Shown: in pieces, positions 25,054 through 35,976 of the stretch
Layout: each line of letters begins with the position of its first letter
Numbering within the stretch: position 1 is the stretch's first letter
NCBI GenBank assembly: GCA_963709085.1
Contig: CAVPVB010000007.1
Span: forward strand, 124,001 to 188,000
From: Rhodovastum sp963709085
GTDB taxonomy: Bacteria; Pseudomonadota; Alphaproteobacteria; Acetobacterales; Acetobacteraceae
Direction of reading: 5' to 3'
DNA: 64,000 nucleotides
Made by a program: the position numbers and the translations under genes
Notes under the pieces: model-generated
Database searches by the model: none
Told to the model about the DNA's origin: nothing
The model's input: the letters and a program-made list of their open reading frames with translations, nothing else

Positions 25054-25794
25054 ATGACCTATCTCAATCCCGACTGCATCGAGCGCGCTTCCGTCAGCGC
25101 CTTCCAGGCGCAGAAGCCATACCCCTGGGCGCACCTGCAAGGCACGCTGACCGCTCAAGGTTGGGACGATCTGCGCGCGACCCTTCCCGACATTTCCCAG
25201 TTCAAGCGCATGGTCGGCGTCAAGCGCGCCCACGGACAAGCGCCGCATAACCGCGGCATCCTGCATTACCGGGAGGGAATGGAGGTCGCGGAACCGTGGC
25301 AGGCATTTATCGGCGAACTTCACGGCAAGGCTTATGATTCATTTCTTCGCCGGATGCTGGACCTGGAACCCGACCAGAAGATCATTCTCACCATGGAGTG
25401 GTACTACGCCTGGCAAGGGTGCTCCGTCTCGCCGCACTGCGATGCGCGGCGAAAGCTGGCAACGCATATTTTCTTTTTCGCCACCGACGAGGACTGGCCG
25501 CGGGAATGGGGCGGCGACATCCTGATCCTCGACGACGAGGGCCGCTACAAGGCCCACTCGGCTCCCGGTTTCGATGACCTTAAGGTGGCGGCGTCGCTGG
25601 ACCTGCGCAAGAACGGCAGCCTGCTGTTCAAGCGGACCGAACATTCCTGGCACGGGGTACGGCCGTTGCAATCGCCGCGGGCCGACATCTACCGCAAGCT
25701 TTTCATCGTCACGGTGAACGTCCCAACATTCCAGGTGTGGTGGCGGCGCGTGCGCGGCAAGGACCCCGACGGTTTTCCTTTCAAGCCCGATTAA
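25054..25794 (+). CDS. 2-oxoglutarate/Fe(II)-dependent oxygenase
   Basis: The 246-residue protein has the double-stranded beta-helix facial triad. SPHCDARRKLATHIFFF supplies HxD (about residues 129-131), SWHGVRPL supplies the distal His, and RADIYRKLFIVTVN the basic residue that grips 2-oxoglutarate. It looks like a prolyl-4-hydroxylase-type enzyme, but the substrate is unknown. A near-perfect AAGGAGG precedes the ATG at 25054, stronger than at most genes in the window. It is transcribed against cmk and rpsA, which are normally adjacent, so it looks inserted. Confidence 0.75.
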   Translation: MTYLNPDCIERASVSAFQAQKPYPWAHLQGTLTAQGWDDLRATLPDISQFKRMVGVKRAHGQAPHNRGILHYREGMEVAEPWQAFIGELHGKAYDSFLRRMLDLEPDQKIILTMEWYYAWQGCSVSPHCDARRKLATHIFFFATDEDWPREWGGDILILDDEGRYKAHSAPGFDDLKVAASLDLRKNGSLLFKRTEHSWHGVRPLQSPRADIYRKLFIVTVNVPTFQVWWRRVRGKDPDGFPFKPD

Positions 25795-25833
25795 CCGGGA
25801 TTTGCCGCCGCAACCGGGCGTGCAACCGGCACT

Positions 25834-26496
25834 TCATGTTTCGGCCCGGCCGGCCGCCTTCGCCGCACCCGCAATCGCCCCGGCCAGCAGCGCCAGCGCG
25901 GCGGCGAATGCCTGATCGGGATCGAGTTCCGTCGTGTCGAGCCGTTTCGCATCCCCGGCCGGTTTCATCGGCGCGGCGGCGCGGGCGGCATCGGCGGCAT
26001 CGCGGGCGCGCACCTCGGCGGTGACGGTGGCGAGCTCGGCCGCGACGCCGCGCGCCAACAGCTCCTTCCAGCGGCGCCGGCCGCGCGCCTCCGGGCTGGC
26101 GGTGACATAGAGTTTTTCCCGCGCGTCGGGGAACACCACGGTGCCGATGTCGCGCCCGTCCAGCACGGCGCCACGGGCGCGGCCGAAGTTGCGCTGGAAT
26201 TCCAGCAGGGCGGCGCGCACGCCGGGGATGGCGGCCACCGCGCTGGCGGCGGCGTCGGCCGGGGGGCCGCGCAAATCGGCGCGGTCGAGGTCTTCGGGGC
26301 GCAGGGCGCGGGCGGCGGCCTCGGCGGCGACCGGGTCGGCGGGGTCGGCGCCGGCGTCCAGCACGCGGCGGCCGACGGCGCGGTAGAGCAGCCCGGTATC
26401 CAGATAGGGCAGGCCGAAATGGGCGGCGAGGCGGCGGGCCAGCGTGCCCTTGCCGGCGGCGGCGGGGCCGTCGATCGCTATGATCAGCGGCGTCAT
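25834..26496 (-). CDS. cmk: cytidylate kinase
   Basis: The 220-residue (d)CMP kinase begins with the P-loop IAIDGPAAAGKGTLARRLA and continues with LPYLDTGLLYRAVGRRVL and the nucleotide-binding DGRDIGTVVFPDAREKLYVT, the signature of bacterial Cmk. The lid and C-terminal Asp/Glu region RLDTTELDPDQAFAAAL completes the family pattern. The ATG overlaps the end of aroA by four bases (ATGA), giving a coupled aroA-cmk pair. Confidence 0.93.
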   Translation of the reverse strand: MTPLIIAIDGPAAAGKGTLARRLAAHFGLPYLDTGLLYRAVGRRVLDAGADPADPVAAEAAARALRPEDLDRADLRGPPADAAASAVAAIPGVRAALLEFQRNFGRARGAVLDGRDIGTVVFPDAREKLYVTASPEARGRRRWKELLARGVAAELATVTAEVRARDAADAARAAAPMKPAGDAKRLDTTELDPDQAFAAALALLAGAIAGAAKAAGRAET

Positions 26497-27833
26497 GGCG
26501 CGGCGATCGGGGCGGGACCGGCGACAAGCCCGTTCAACAGCACAACAAAACCGGGGAAACTGGTGTCGATGAAGGCGGCATCGTCCACCGCCACCGGCTC
26601 CGGCGTGGCCAGACCCAGGACCAGCGCGCTCATGGCGATCCGGTGGTCCATATGCGTCGCCACAATCGCCCCGCCGCCCGGCGGGCGGCCGCCATGCACG
26701 ATCAGATCATCCCCCTGAATTTCCACCCGCGCCCCGTTGGCGCTGAGCAAGGCCGCGGTGGCGGTCAGCCGGTCGCTTTCCTTCACCCGCAATTCCTTCA
26801 GCCCGCGCATGCGCGTGGTCCCCTCCGCGAAGGCGGCGGCGACGGCGAGGACAGGATATTCATCGATCATGCTCGGCGCCCGCTCCCAGGGCACGTCTGT
26901 TCCGCGCAGCTTCGTGTGGGAAACCACCAGATCGCCGACCGGCTCGCCGCCCTCCACGCGTTCGTTCTCGACGGTCAGGGCGGCGCCCATCTCGCGCAGC
27001 GTGGCGAACAGGCCGCAGCGCAGCGTGTTCAGACCAACCCCCCGGATGCGCACCAGCGAGCCCGGCACCAGCAGCGCGGCGACCACCAGGAACGCCGCCG
27101 AGGAAGGGTCGCCCGGCACCACCACATCGGCGGCGCGCAGATGCGGCTGGCCGGCCAGGGTGATGATGCGCGCGGCCCCGTTTGCCTCCACCGTCACCGC
27201 GGCGCCGAAATGGCGCAGCATGTTCTCGCTGTGGTCGCGGGTGGCCTCGATTTCCTCGATGCAGGTCAGGCCGGGGGCATTCAGGCCGCACAGCAGCAGC
27301 GCCGACTTCACCTGCGCCGAGGGCACCGGCACGCGATATTCCAAGGGTAACGGATCGTGCGCGCCCTCCACGGCCAGCGGCAGCCGGCCGCCGGCGCGGG
27401 CGGTAAAACGGGCGCCGCAGGCGGCGAGCGGATCGGTTACGCGCTTCATCGGCCGGCTGCGCAGGCTGGCATCCCCGGTCAGCACGGAAAAGAACGGGTG
27501 GCTTGCCAGGATGCCGGCGAGCAGCCGGGCGGCGGTGCCGGAATTGCCCATGTCGAGCACGTCCGCCGGCTCCACCAGGCCGCCGACGCCGCGGCCGGCG
27601 ACCCGCCAGGCGCCCGGCCCGTCCTGCACCACCTCGGCCCCGAGCGCGCGCATGGCGGCGGCGGTGCGCAACACGTCCTCGCCTTCCAGCAGGCCGGTGA
27701 TGCGGGTTTCGCCGACCGCCAGGGCGCCGAACATGAGGGCGCGATGGCTGATCGACTTGTCGCCCGGCACCAGAATGGTGCCGGCGAGGGGAGCGGCGGG
27801 GCGGCGGGCGGCGAGAACGAGGGGAGGGTGCAT
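26493..27833 (-). CDS. aroA: 3-phosphoshikimate 1-carboxyvinyltransferase (EPSP synthase)
   Basis: This 446-residue shikimate-pathway enzyme joins PEP and shikimate-3-phosphate. The N-terminal ILVPGDKSISHRALMFGALA, the hinge LDMGNSGTAARLLAGILA, PSAQVKSALLLCGLNA and the C-terminal LRVKESDRLTATAALL are diagnostic. The GNSGTAAR loop with Ala at the position discussed for glyphosate-tolerant class II enzymes suggests that class, which is inference. The start at ATG 27833 is the family start; the longer frame to 28358 shadows the FYDLN gene. Coupled to cmk. Confidence 0.93.
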   Translation of the reverse strand: MHPPLVLAARRPAAPLAGTILVPGDKSISHRALMFGALAVGETRITGLLEGEDVLRTAAAMRALGAEVVQDGPGAWRVAGRGVGGLVEPADVLDMGNSGTAARLLAGILASHPFFSVLTGDASLRSRPMKRVTDPLAACGARFTARAGGRLPLAVEGAHDPLPLEYRVPVPSAQVKSALLLCGLNAPGLTCIEEIEATRDHSENMLRHFGAAVTVEANGAARIITLAGQPHLRAADVVVPGDPSSAAFLVVAALLVPGSLVRIRGVGLNTLRCGLFATLREMGAALTVENERVEGGEPVGDLVVSHTKLRGTDVPWERAPSMIDEYPVLAVAAAFAEGTTRMRGLKELRVKESDRLTATAALLSANGARVEIQGDDLIVHGGRPPGGGAIVATHMDHRIAMSALVLGLATPEPVAVDDAAFIDTSFPGFVVLLNGLVAGPAPIAAP

Positions 27834-27929
27834 GCGCGCGCGCTTAGCACGGGGAATGCTCGTTTGACAGGCGGGCGGGAGGATGGCATGGGGCGCGCCC
27901 TCCGGCGCAATCCCTGGCGAGGCAACACG

Positions 27930-28268
27930 ATGGCGAAGCCCGAACTCGGCAACAAGCGCGTCTGCGTGTCCTGCAGCGCCCGATTCTACGACCTGGCCCG
28001 GCAGCCGGCGATCTGCCCGAAATGCAGCACCGAGCAGCCGGCCGAGCAGCCGCGGCTGCGGCGCACCGGCGGCAACGTGGCGCTGGAGGAAAAGCGCCGC
28101 CCGAAAGTGCTGCCGGTGCCGGGTCTGGAGGATGGGGACGTCGAGGTCGAGACCGTCGAGGAGGAAGTGGAGGAGGACGTGCTGGAAGACACCTCCGACC
28201 TCGAGGGCGGCGACGAGGCGGTGGTCGATGTCGAGATCGAGCCCGAGGCGGGCGAGGAAGAGCGCTGA
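27930..28268 (+). CDS. FYDLN-acid-domain protein (TIGR02300 type)
   Basis: The 112-residue protein starts MAKPELGNKRVCVSCSARFY, with CxxC (VCVSC) and a second pair (ICPKC) forming a small zinc ribbon around the FYDL motif. A very acidic tail (Glu/Asp-rich from about residue 65 to the end) follows. This is a conserved alphaproteobacterial family of unknown function. ATG 27930 gives the family N-terminus; an ATG at 27888 would add 14 residues. It is divergent from aroA. Confidence 0.85.
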   Translation: MAKPELGNKRVCVSCSARFYDLARQPAICPKCSTEQPAEQPRLRRTGGNVALEEKRRPKVLPVPGLEDGDVEVETVEEEVEEDVLEDTSDLEGGDEAVVDVEIEPEAGEEER

Positions 28269-28309
28269 GCCGGAAGCCAGCAGGCACGTCCTTTCTTTTT
28301 CGCCGCCCT

Positions 28310-28834
28310 TTACAGCCGCCCGCTTACCCGCAGCCACAGCAGCAACGCCGCGTCCCACGGCACGGCGGGGATTTCCCGCAGGCGCCAGTACCAGCGCTGG
28401 CGCCGGCCCGTCGCGGCCGGCCCCGGCGGCGGCTGGCAGGCGCGGGCCGGCAGCCCGGCCAGACGCAGCAACAGGACACAGCGCGGCAGGTGGTAGGCGC
28501 TGGTTGCCGCGAACACCGGGCCGCGATGCCCGGCTTCCCGCAACAGCCGGCGCACCGCCCGCACCGAGGACACCGTGTCGGTGCCGCTCGTCTCGGCCAG
28601 GATGCGGCCATCGGCCACGCGAGCCGCGCGCAGCAGCGCGGCCATCACCTCGGCCTCGGCCGGTGGATGGTCGCCCAGGCCGCCCGTCGGAACATACAGC
28701 GCGTCCGAATGGCGGGCGCCGAATGCCAGCGCCGCCTCGACGCGCCGCCGCAGCGCGCCGCTCGGCTGACCGTCCGGACGCACCGCCGCGCCGAAGATGA
28801 CGATCGCCGGACCCATCATGGCCAACCCGGTCAT
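28310..28834 (-). CDS. YdcF/ElyC-family (DUF218) protein
   Basis: The 174-residue protein has the DUF218 core: AIVIFGAAVRPDGQPSGALR, then LYVPTGGLGDHPPAEAEVM, the conserved SGTDTVSSVRAVRRLL and FAATSAYHLPRCVLLLRLAG. Relatives act in envelope polysaccharide or cofactor metabolism, but no reaction is established for this branch. Its ATG overlaps the stop of the methyltransferase upstream (ATGA at 28834-28831), so the two are coupled. Another member of the family lies at 47758-48426. Confidence 0.8.
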   Translation of the reverse strand: MTGLAMMGPAIVIFGAAVRPDGQPSGALRRRVEAALAFGARHSDALYVPTGGLGDHPPAEAEVMAALLRAARVADGRILAETSGTDTVSSVRAVRRLLREAGHRGPVFAATSAYHLPRCVLLLRLAGLPARACQPPPGPAATGRRQRWYWRLREIPAVPWDAALLLWLRVSGRL

Positions 28835-30075
28835 GGCGGGGGGGCGAGCAGGATGCGGTTCAGCGCCGACAACTTGTCCCAGGTCTCGCGCCAGGCCCGG
28901 TCGAAGGCAGCGCGCTCGATGCCGGTGCTCGCCAGGGCGGCGGCGATGTCGGCCACGCGCCGCTCGCCGTCGATCTGGCGCAGGATGGCGCCGGCCAGGG
29001 GGGGCAGCGCCACCGGCACGGCCAGCCCGTCGAACAGGAAAGCCAGCGTTCCGTCCGGGCGGATGGCGCGCGCCACCTCCGCGGCCGGCATCTCGCGCGC
29101 CACCGGCACGGCGGCGTCGTCCATCGGGTCGGCGGGCGCAGTCCGGTCGGCGGCGCGCACGCAATAGGCCACATGGGTGCTCATGTTCGCCGTCACCGCC
29201 TCGGCCAGGGCGGCGCGGGCGACCGGGTCCAGCGCGGCGGCGCGGGCGCGCAGCTTCGGGTCCGGCAGATAGGTGGCCGGGTCGTAGCGCATCGGCTCCA
29301 TCAGCGCCGTGACCGCAAGCCCGGCGCCGTGCAGCAGGGCGTGCAGGGCGGGGACATCGAAGGCGCGGTCGCGCGGGTTCAGCAGCAGATCGTACAGCCC
29401 GGCATCGCCGCCGCTCAGGTGGTCGGCGAAGTTGCGGTTGAAGCGCAGCCAGTTGCTCTCCGGCAGGTGGCGCATCACCCGCCGTGCCACGTCCAGCCGC
29501 GCGGCCGGCGCCTCGTCCGCCGGGGCGAGCCGGCGCAGCGCGTCCTGCACCATGTAGACGCCGGTGCGCCCGTGCGGCGCATAGACCATCAGCCCCAGCC
29601 CGCCGCCCGGCGCGAGCACCGACAGCAAGGCGGCAAGCCCCTCGGCCGGGTCGGGCAAATGGTGCAGCACGCCGCAGCAATCGATGTAATCGAACGCCTC
29701 GAGCCCTGACTGCGGCAGATCGAGCAGCGAGCGGCGCTCCCAGACGATATTTTCCAGCCCCCGCGCGGCGGCGCGGGCCTGGGCGATCCGCAGGGCCGCC
29801 TCGGAGCGGTCCAGATAGGTGACCGTGCCGGGCTGGCCGAAGCGTTGCATGTGGGCGGCCAGCATGATGGTGGCGTCGCCGCTGCCGCCGCCGGCCACCA
29901 GCGCGCGCAGCGGGCGCGAGCGCGGACGGTTGGCGCCGAACACCCACCAGTCCACTTCCCGCAGATGGCTCGGGCTGCCCACCACCAGGCGCTTTTTCTC
30001 GTCTTTCGGGTCACGCTGGGGGTACGGATAGGCTTCGTACTGGGCGGCCAGATGGGCATCGGTTGCGTCGCTCAT
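28831..30075 (-). CDS. class I SAM-dependent methyltransferase with C-terminal extension
   Basis: The 414-residue protein contains a Rossmann methyltransferase domain (about residues 45-165). ALVAGGGSGDATIMLAAHM is motif I and YIDCCGVLHHLPDPAEGLAA is the post-motif region typical of small-molecule methyltransferases. The N-terminal AAQYEAYPYPQRD and a 200-residue C-terminal region are shared with a group of uncharacterised alphaproteobacterial enzymes. The tail resembles a winged-helix or PqqD-like element (ILRQIDGERRVADIAAAL). Substrate unknown. Start at ATG 30075. Confidence 0.78.
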   Translation of the reverse strand: MSDATDAHLAAQYEAYPYPQRDPKDEKKRLVVGSPSHLREVDWWVFGANRPRSRPLRALVAGGGSGDATIMLAAHMQRFGQPGTVTYLDRSEAALRIAQARAAARGLENIVWERRSLLDLPQSGLEAFDYIDCCGVLHHLPDPAEGLAALLSVLAPGGGLGLMVYAPHGRTGVYMVQDALRRLAPADEAPAARLDVARRVMRHLPESNWLRFNRNFADHLSGGDAGLYDLLLNPRDRAFDVPALHALLHGAGLAVTALMEPMRYDPATYLPDPKLRARAAALDPVARAALAEAVTANMSTHVAYCVRAADRTAPADPMDDAAVPVAREMPAAEVARAIRPDGTLAFLFDGLAVPVALPPLAGAILRQIDGERRVADIAAALASTGIERAAFDRAWRETWDKLSALNRILLAPPP

Positions 30076-30097
30076 GGGCGGGGCATAAAGCACGTGC

Positions 30098-30679
30098 ATG
30101 CATCCCGCCAGAACCCGCGGCTATGTCGGCATCGGCGCCGAGGGCCTGTCGAAATCGGCCAATGTCGGCGCGCTGCTGCGCACGGCGCACGCCTTCGACG
30201 CGTCGTTCTGTTTCCTGGTCGGCACCGGCTTCGACGCCCGCGCCGGCCGCTCGGCCGACACCGCCGACACCCCGGCGCATGTGCCGCTGTGGCGGTTCGA
30301 CTCGCCGGCCGAAATCCAGCTTCCTGAGCGCTGCGTGCTGGTGGGCATCGAATTGCTGGACGACGCCGCCGAGTTGCCCAGCTTCCGCCACCCGCTGAAC
30401 GCCGCCTATATCCTCGGGCCGGAGCGGTCGGGCCTGTCGCCGGCGGTGCTGGCGCGCTGCCGGCATGTGGTGCGCATCCCGACCCGGTTCGCGCTCAACC
30501 TGGCGGTGGCCGGGGCGCTGGTACTGTACGACCGGCTGTTGCAGCACGGCCGCTTCGCCGACCGGCCGGTGCATAGCGGCGGCGCCGGGGCCGCCTTGCC
30601 GCCGGCGCCCAGCCACGGCGACCCGGTGTTCCGGCGCCACCTGCCGACCTGGCGGGGCCGGCCCGGTGAGGAGGCATGA
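30098..30679 (+). CDS. SpoU/TrmH-family RNA 2'-O-methyltransferase
   Basis: The 193-residue SPOUT enzyme shows the trefoil-knot motifs: N-terminal GLSKSANVGALLRTAHAFDA, central NAAYILGPERSGLSPAVL (SAM-binding), and RIPTRFALNLAVAGALVLYD. Members methylate ribose in tRNA or rRNA. The lack of a separate N-terminal RNA-binding domain and the compact size fit a TrmL-like or uncharacterised subgroup. It is divergent from the methyltransferase gene, with 22 bases between the starts. Confidence 0.85.
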   Translation: MHPARTRGYVGIGAEGLSKSANVGALLRTAHAFDASFCFLVGTGFDARAGRSADTADTPAHVPLWRFDSPAEIQLPERCVLVGIELLDDAAELPSFRHPLNAAYILGPERSGLSPAVLARCRHVVRIPTRFALNLAVAGALVLYDRLLQHGRFADRPVHSGGAGAALPPAPSHGDPVFRRHLPTWRGRPGEEA

Positions 30680-30724
30680 GATCGGCGCGCTTGTTCGCCG
30701 TCCGCGCCGACCGTATGTTTACGT

Positions 30725-31261
30725 ATGCGCCCAGTTGTTGCCTTGTTCATCGCCCTTCCGCTGCTGGCCGCCGGCCCGGCACCGGACCCCCAGCACAAGC
30801 CCGTCGCCGCGGCGCCCGCCGCCAAGACCGACGGGCCGAAGCAGATCGGCCGCTTCGAGGACTGGGTCGCGGCGACCAACACCGAAGCGGGGCAGCCGGT
30901 CTGCTACGCCTTTGTCCGGGCGAACCATTCCGCCCCCCCGGTTCCCGGCCGCGGTGACGTGGTGCTCACCGTCACCCAGCGCCCCAGCGGTCGCGATGCG
31001 GTGGCGATCAGCGCCGGCTTTGCCTATCCGGCCAACGCCGCGGTGAAGGTGCAGGTGGACCAGACCGCGCTGGAATTCTACGCCTCCGGCCGCAGCGCCT
31101 TCGCCCGCGACGGCCATGCCGCCGCCGCCGCGTTCGGCCGCGGCACGAAGATAACGGCGCACTCGCCCGGTCCGCGCAATGCCGCCGTGATCGACACATT
31201 CAGCCTGCGCGGCTTCGGCCACGCCTATGACGCGATCAACAAGGCGTGTCCGCCGAAATGA
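30725..31261 (+). CDS. invasion-associated locus B (IalB)-family secreted protein
   Basis: The 178-residue protein has a signal peptide (VVALFIALPLLAAGPA) and the IalB-fold pattern RFEDWVAATNTEAGQPVCYA, with a second conserved Cys near the C-terminus (NKACPPK). The family is periplasmic and widespread in Alphaproteobacteria; despite the name it has no proven role in most species. Its stop overlaps the rlmN start (ATGA), so the two are likely co-transcribed. Confidence 0.85.
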   Translation: MRPVVALFIALPLLAAGPAPDPQHKPVAAAPAAKTDGPKQIGRFEDWVAATNTEAGQPVCYAFVRANHSAPPVPGRGDVVLTVTQRPSGRDAVAISAGFAYPANAAVKVQVDQTALEFYASGRSAFARDGHAAAAAFGRGTKITAHSPGPRNAAVIDTFSLRGFGHAYDAINKACPPK

Positions 31262-32472
31262 GCGACTCGCTCAACGAGCAGGAACGCGCCCGCATCCTCG
31301 CCAAGACGGCCCGCTTCGCCCCGCCCGCCGCCGAAACCGAAGATGGCCGCCGCGATCTGGTCGGCCTGTCGCGCGACGAACTGGCCGCCGCACTGGCCGA
31401 GGCCGGCGAGGCGCCGTTCCGGGCCAAGCAGGTCTGGCACTGGATTTACTACCAGGGCGCCACCGATTTCGCCCGCATGTCCTCGATCGCCAAGCCGACC
31501 CAGGCCCGGCTCGCCGAGCGTTTCGTGATCGGCCGGCCCGGCATCGCCACGGTGCAGACCAGCCGCGACGAAACCCGCAAATGGCTGTTCCGCTTCCGCG
31601 ACGGGCAGGAAGCCGAGACCGTCTACATCCCCGACAAATACGAGGATCGCGGTGCCGTCTGCATTTCCTCGCAGGTCGGCTGCACCCTGTCCTGCCGGTT
31701 CTGCCATACCGGCACGCAGCCGCTGGTGCGCAATCTCGGCGCCGCCGAAATCGTCGGCCAGTTCATGGCGGCGCGTGACGCCTACGGCGAGTGGCCGAGC
31801 CCGAAAGGCGAAACCCCGCGCCTGCTATCCACCATCGTGCTGATGGGCATGGGCGAGCCGCTGTACAATTACGAGAATGTGGCGAAGGCCATGGTCATCG
31901 CCATGGACAACGAAGGCATCGGCCTGTCGCGCCGGCGCATCACCCTCTCCACCTCCGGCGTGGTGCCGATGATGGACCGGTGCGGCGCCGAACTCGGCGT
32001 GAACCTCGCCGTGTCGTTGCACGCGGTGCGCGATGAACTGCGCGACGACATCGTGCCGCTCAACCGCAAATACCCGTTGCGCGACCTGATCGCCGCCTGC
32101 CGCCGCTACCCCGCGGCGAGCAACGCAAGGCGCATCACCTTCGAATACGTCATGCTGAAAGGCATCAACGACAGCGAGGCCGAGGCGCGCGAACTGATCC
32201 GGCTGATCGCCGGCATTCCGGCCAAGGTGAACCTGATTCCGTTCAATCCCTGGCCGGGCAGCCCCTACGAGACCAGCACGCATAAGGCGATCGAGCGGTT
32301 TGCCGCGATCGTTAACGATGCGGGGTTTTCTTCGCCGGTTCGGGCGCCTCGGGGGCGGGATATTCTGGCGGCTTGTGGGCAGCTTCGGACGGAAAGCAAG
32401 AAAGAAAGGCCAGGGCTCTGCCCTGGACCCGCCAAGGGCCGAGAGGCCCTTGGAACCCATTCTTTTAAGTAA
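31258..32472 (+). CDS. rlmN: 23S rRNA/tRNA adenine C2-methyltransferase, C-terminus extended by a repeat
   Basis: RlmN methylates A2503 of 23S rRNA and A37 of some tRNAs by radical-SAM chemistry. The cluster motif GCTLSCRFCHTG provides Cys142, Cys146 and Cys149. The second methyl-carrying Cys is in ILAACGQL (Cys373), and LSTIVLMGMGEPLYNYENV and RITFEYVMLKGIN are further hallmarks. After LRTESKKER, where homologues end, the frame runs through repeat copy D1. It adds about 20 residues beginning PGLCPGPAKGREALG before TAA at 32470. ATG 31258 overlaps the IalB stop; GTG 31246 is an alternative. Confidence 0.92.
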   Translation: MSDSLNEQERARILAKTARFAPPAAETEDGRRDLVGLSRDELAAALAEAGEAPFRAKQVWHWIYYQGATDFARMSSIAKPTQARLAERFVIGRPGIATVQTSRDETRKWLFRFRDGQEAETVYIPDKYEDRGAVCISSQVGCTLSCRFCHTGTQPLVRNLGAAEIVGQFMAARDAYGEWPSPKGETPRLLSTIVLMGMGEPLYNYENVAKAMVIAMDNEGIGLSRRRITLSTSGVVPMMDRCGAELGVNLAVSLHAVRDELRDDIVPLNRKYPLRDLIAACRRYPAASNARRITFEYVMLKGINDSEAEARELIRLIAGIPAKVNLIPFNPWPGSPYETSTHKAIERFAAIVNDAGFSSPVRAPRGRDILAACGQLRTESKKERPGLCPGPAKGREALGTHSFK

Positions 32473-32534
32473 GGGGTCCAGGGGCCTCTCGGCCCTTGGT
32501 GGGGTCCAGGGGCAAAGCCCCTGGCCTTGCTTCC
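32402..32534. repeat. dispersed double-hairpin repeats, inverted pair D1/D2
   Basis: D1 (32402-32461, minus orientation) contains CCAGGGCTCTGCCCTGG and CCAAGGGCCGAGAGGCCCTTGG. D2 (32473-32534, plus orientation) contains GGGGCCTCTCGGCCCTTGG and CCAGGGGCAAAGCCCCTGG. The two copies face each other across about 11 bases between the convergent genes rlmN and acnA. D1 is translated as the rlmN tail. The right end of D2 is next to the acnA TAA stop (32537-32535). The inverted pair could fold into one long cruciform or terminator hairpin. Confidence 0.85.
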
Positions 32535-35223
<2,689 letters not shown>

Positions 35224-35383
35224 CCCGAGGCCCCGTCTGATTCGTCCGCGCGTGACATCGGGGGGGATTCCCCGCGGCGCGCGGAGGGTGTTTCTTAGCG
35301 GTGCGCGGCTTTAACCACACCGCGGCGGGGGCGTCCACGGGCCGCCGGACCGGATTGTTGCGGTGCAGCGTTTGGGAGGGGTC

Positions 35384-35971
35384 GTGCTTCAGGCCGAAAG
35401 TTTGGCGGCGTTCCGCGGCGAACGGCTGGTGTTCGCCGGCCTGTCCTTCGCCGTGCCGCCGGGCGGCGCGCTGCTGCTGACCGGACCGAACGGCTCCGGC
35501 AAGTCCACCCTGCTGCGCGTGCTGGCCGGGCTCGGCCGGGCGGAGGCGGGAAGGCTGCTGTGGAACGGCGCCGACGCGCTGGCCGACCTGCCGTCGCATG
35601 CGGCGCGGGTGCGCTATCTGGGCCATCAGGATGCCGTGAAGCCGGGCCTGACGGTGGCCGAGAATTTGCGCTTCTGGGGCAGCCGGGCGGCGGTCAGCCG
35701 GGCGCTGGAGGCGGTCGATCTGCTGCGGCTGGCCGATTTGCCGGCGCGCATGCTCTCGGCCGGGCAGAAGCGGCGGCTGGCGATCGCCCGGCTGGCGATT
35801 GCCGAGGCCGCGTTGTGGCTGCTGGACGAGCCGACGCTGGGGCTGGACCTGGCCTCGGTGGCCCGATTCGGCGATCTGCTGGCGGCGCACCGGGCGCGCG
35901 GCGGGATCGTGGTGGCGGCGACGCATCTGCCGCTGCCGCTCGACGGCACCGCCGACCTGAAGCTGGGGTAA
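35384..35971 (+). CDS. ccmA: heme exporter ATP-binding protein CcmA
   Basis: The 195-residue ABC ATPase drives the CcmABCD heme-handling complex of cytochrome c maturation system I. Walker A is LLTGPNGSGKSTLLRVLAGL, the signature is MLSAGQKRRLAIARL, and Walker B is ALWLLDEPTLGLDL. AESLAAFRGERLVFAGL at the N-terminus is typical of CcmA. Two GTG starts are possible: 35384, close behind GGGAGGG, or 35363; I prefer 35384 on the Shine-Dalgarno and family length. It is followed after five bases by mgtC and then by ccmB. Confidence 0.87.
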   Translation: MLQAESLAAFRGERLVFAGLSFAVPPGGALLLTGPNGSGKSTLLRVLAGLGRAEAGRLLWNGADALADLPSHAARVRYLGHQDAVKPGLTVAENLRFWGSRAAVSRALEAVDLLRLADLPARMLSAGQKRRLAIARLAIAEAALWLLDEPTLGLDLASVARFGDLLAAHRARGGIVVAATHLPLPLDGTADLKLG

Positions 35972-35976
35972 GCGCC

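Noticed and set aside
35560..35971. Long upstream extension of the mgtC frame into ccmA
   Set aside because: It is the out-of-phase shadow of ccmA; the ATG at 35977 gives the normal MgtC N-terminus.
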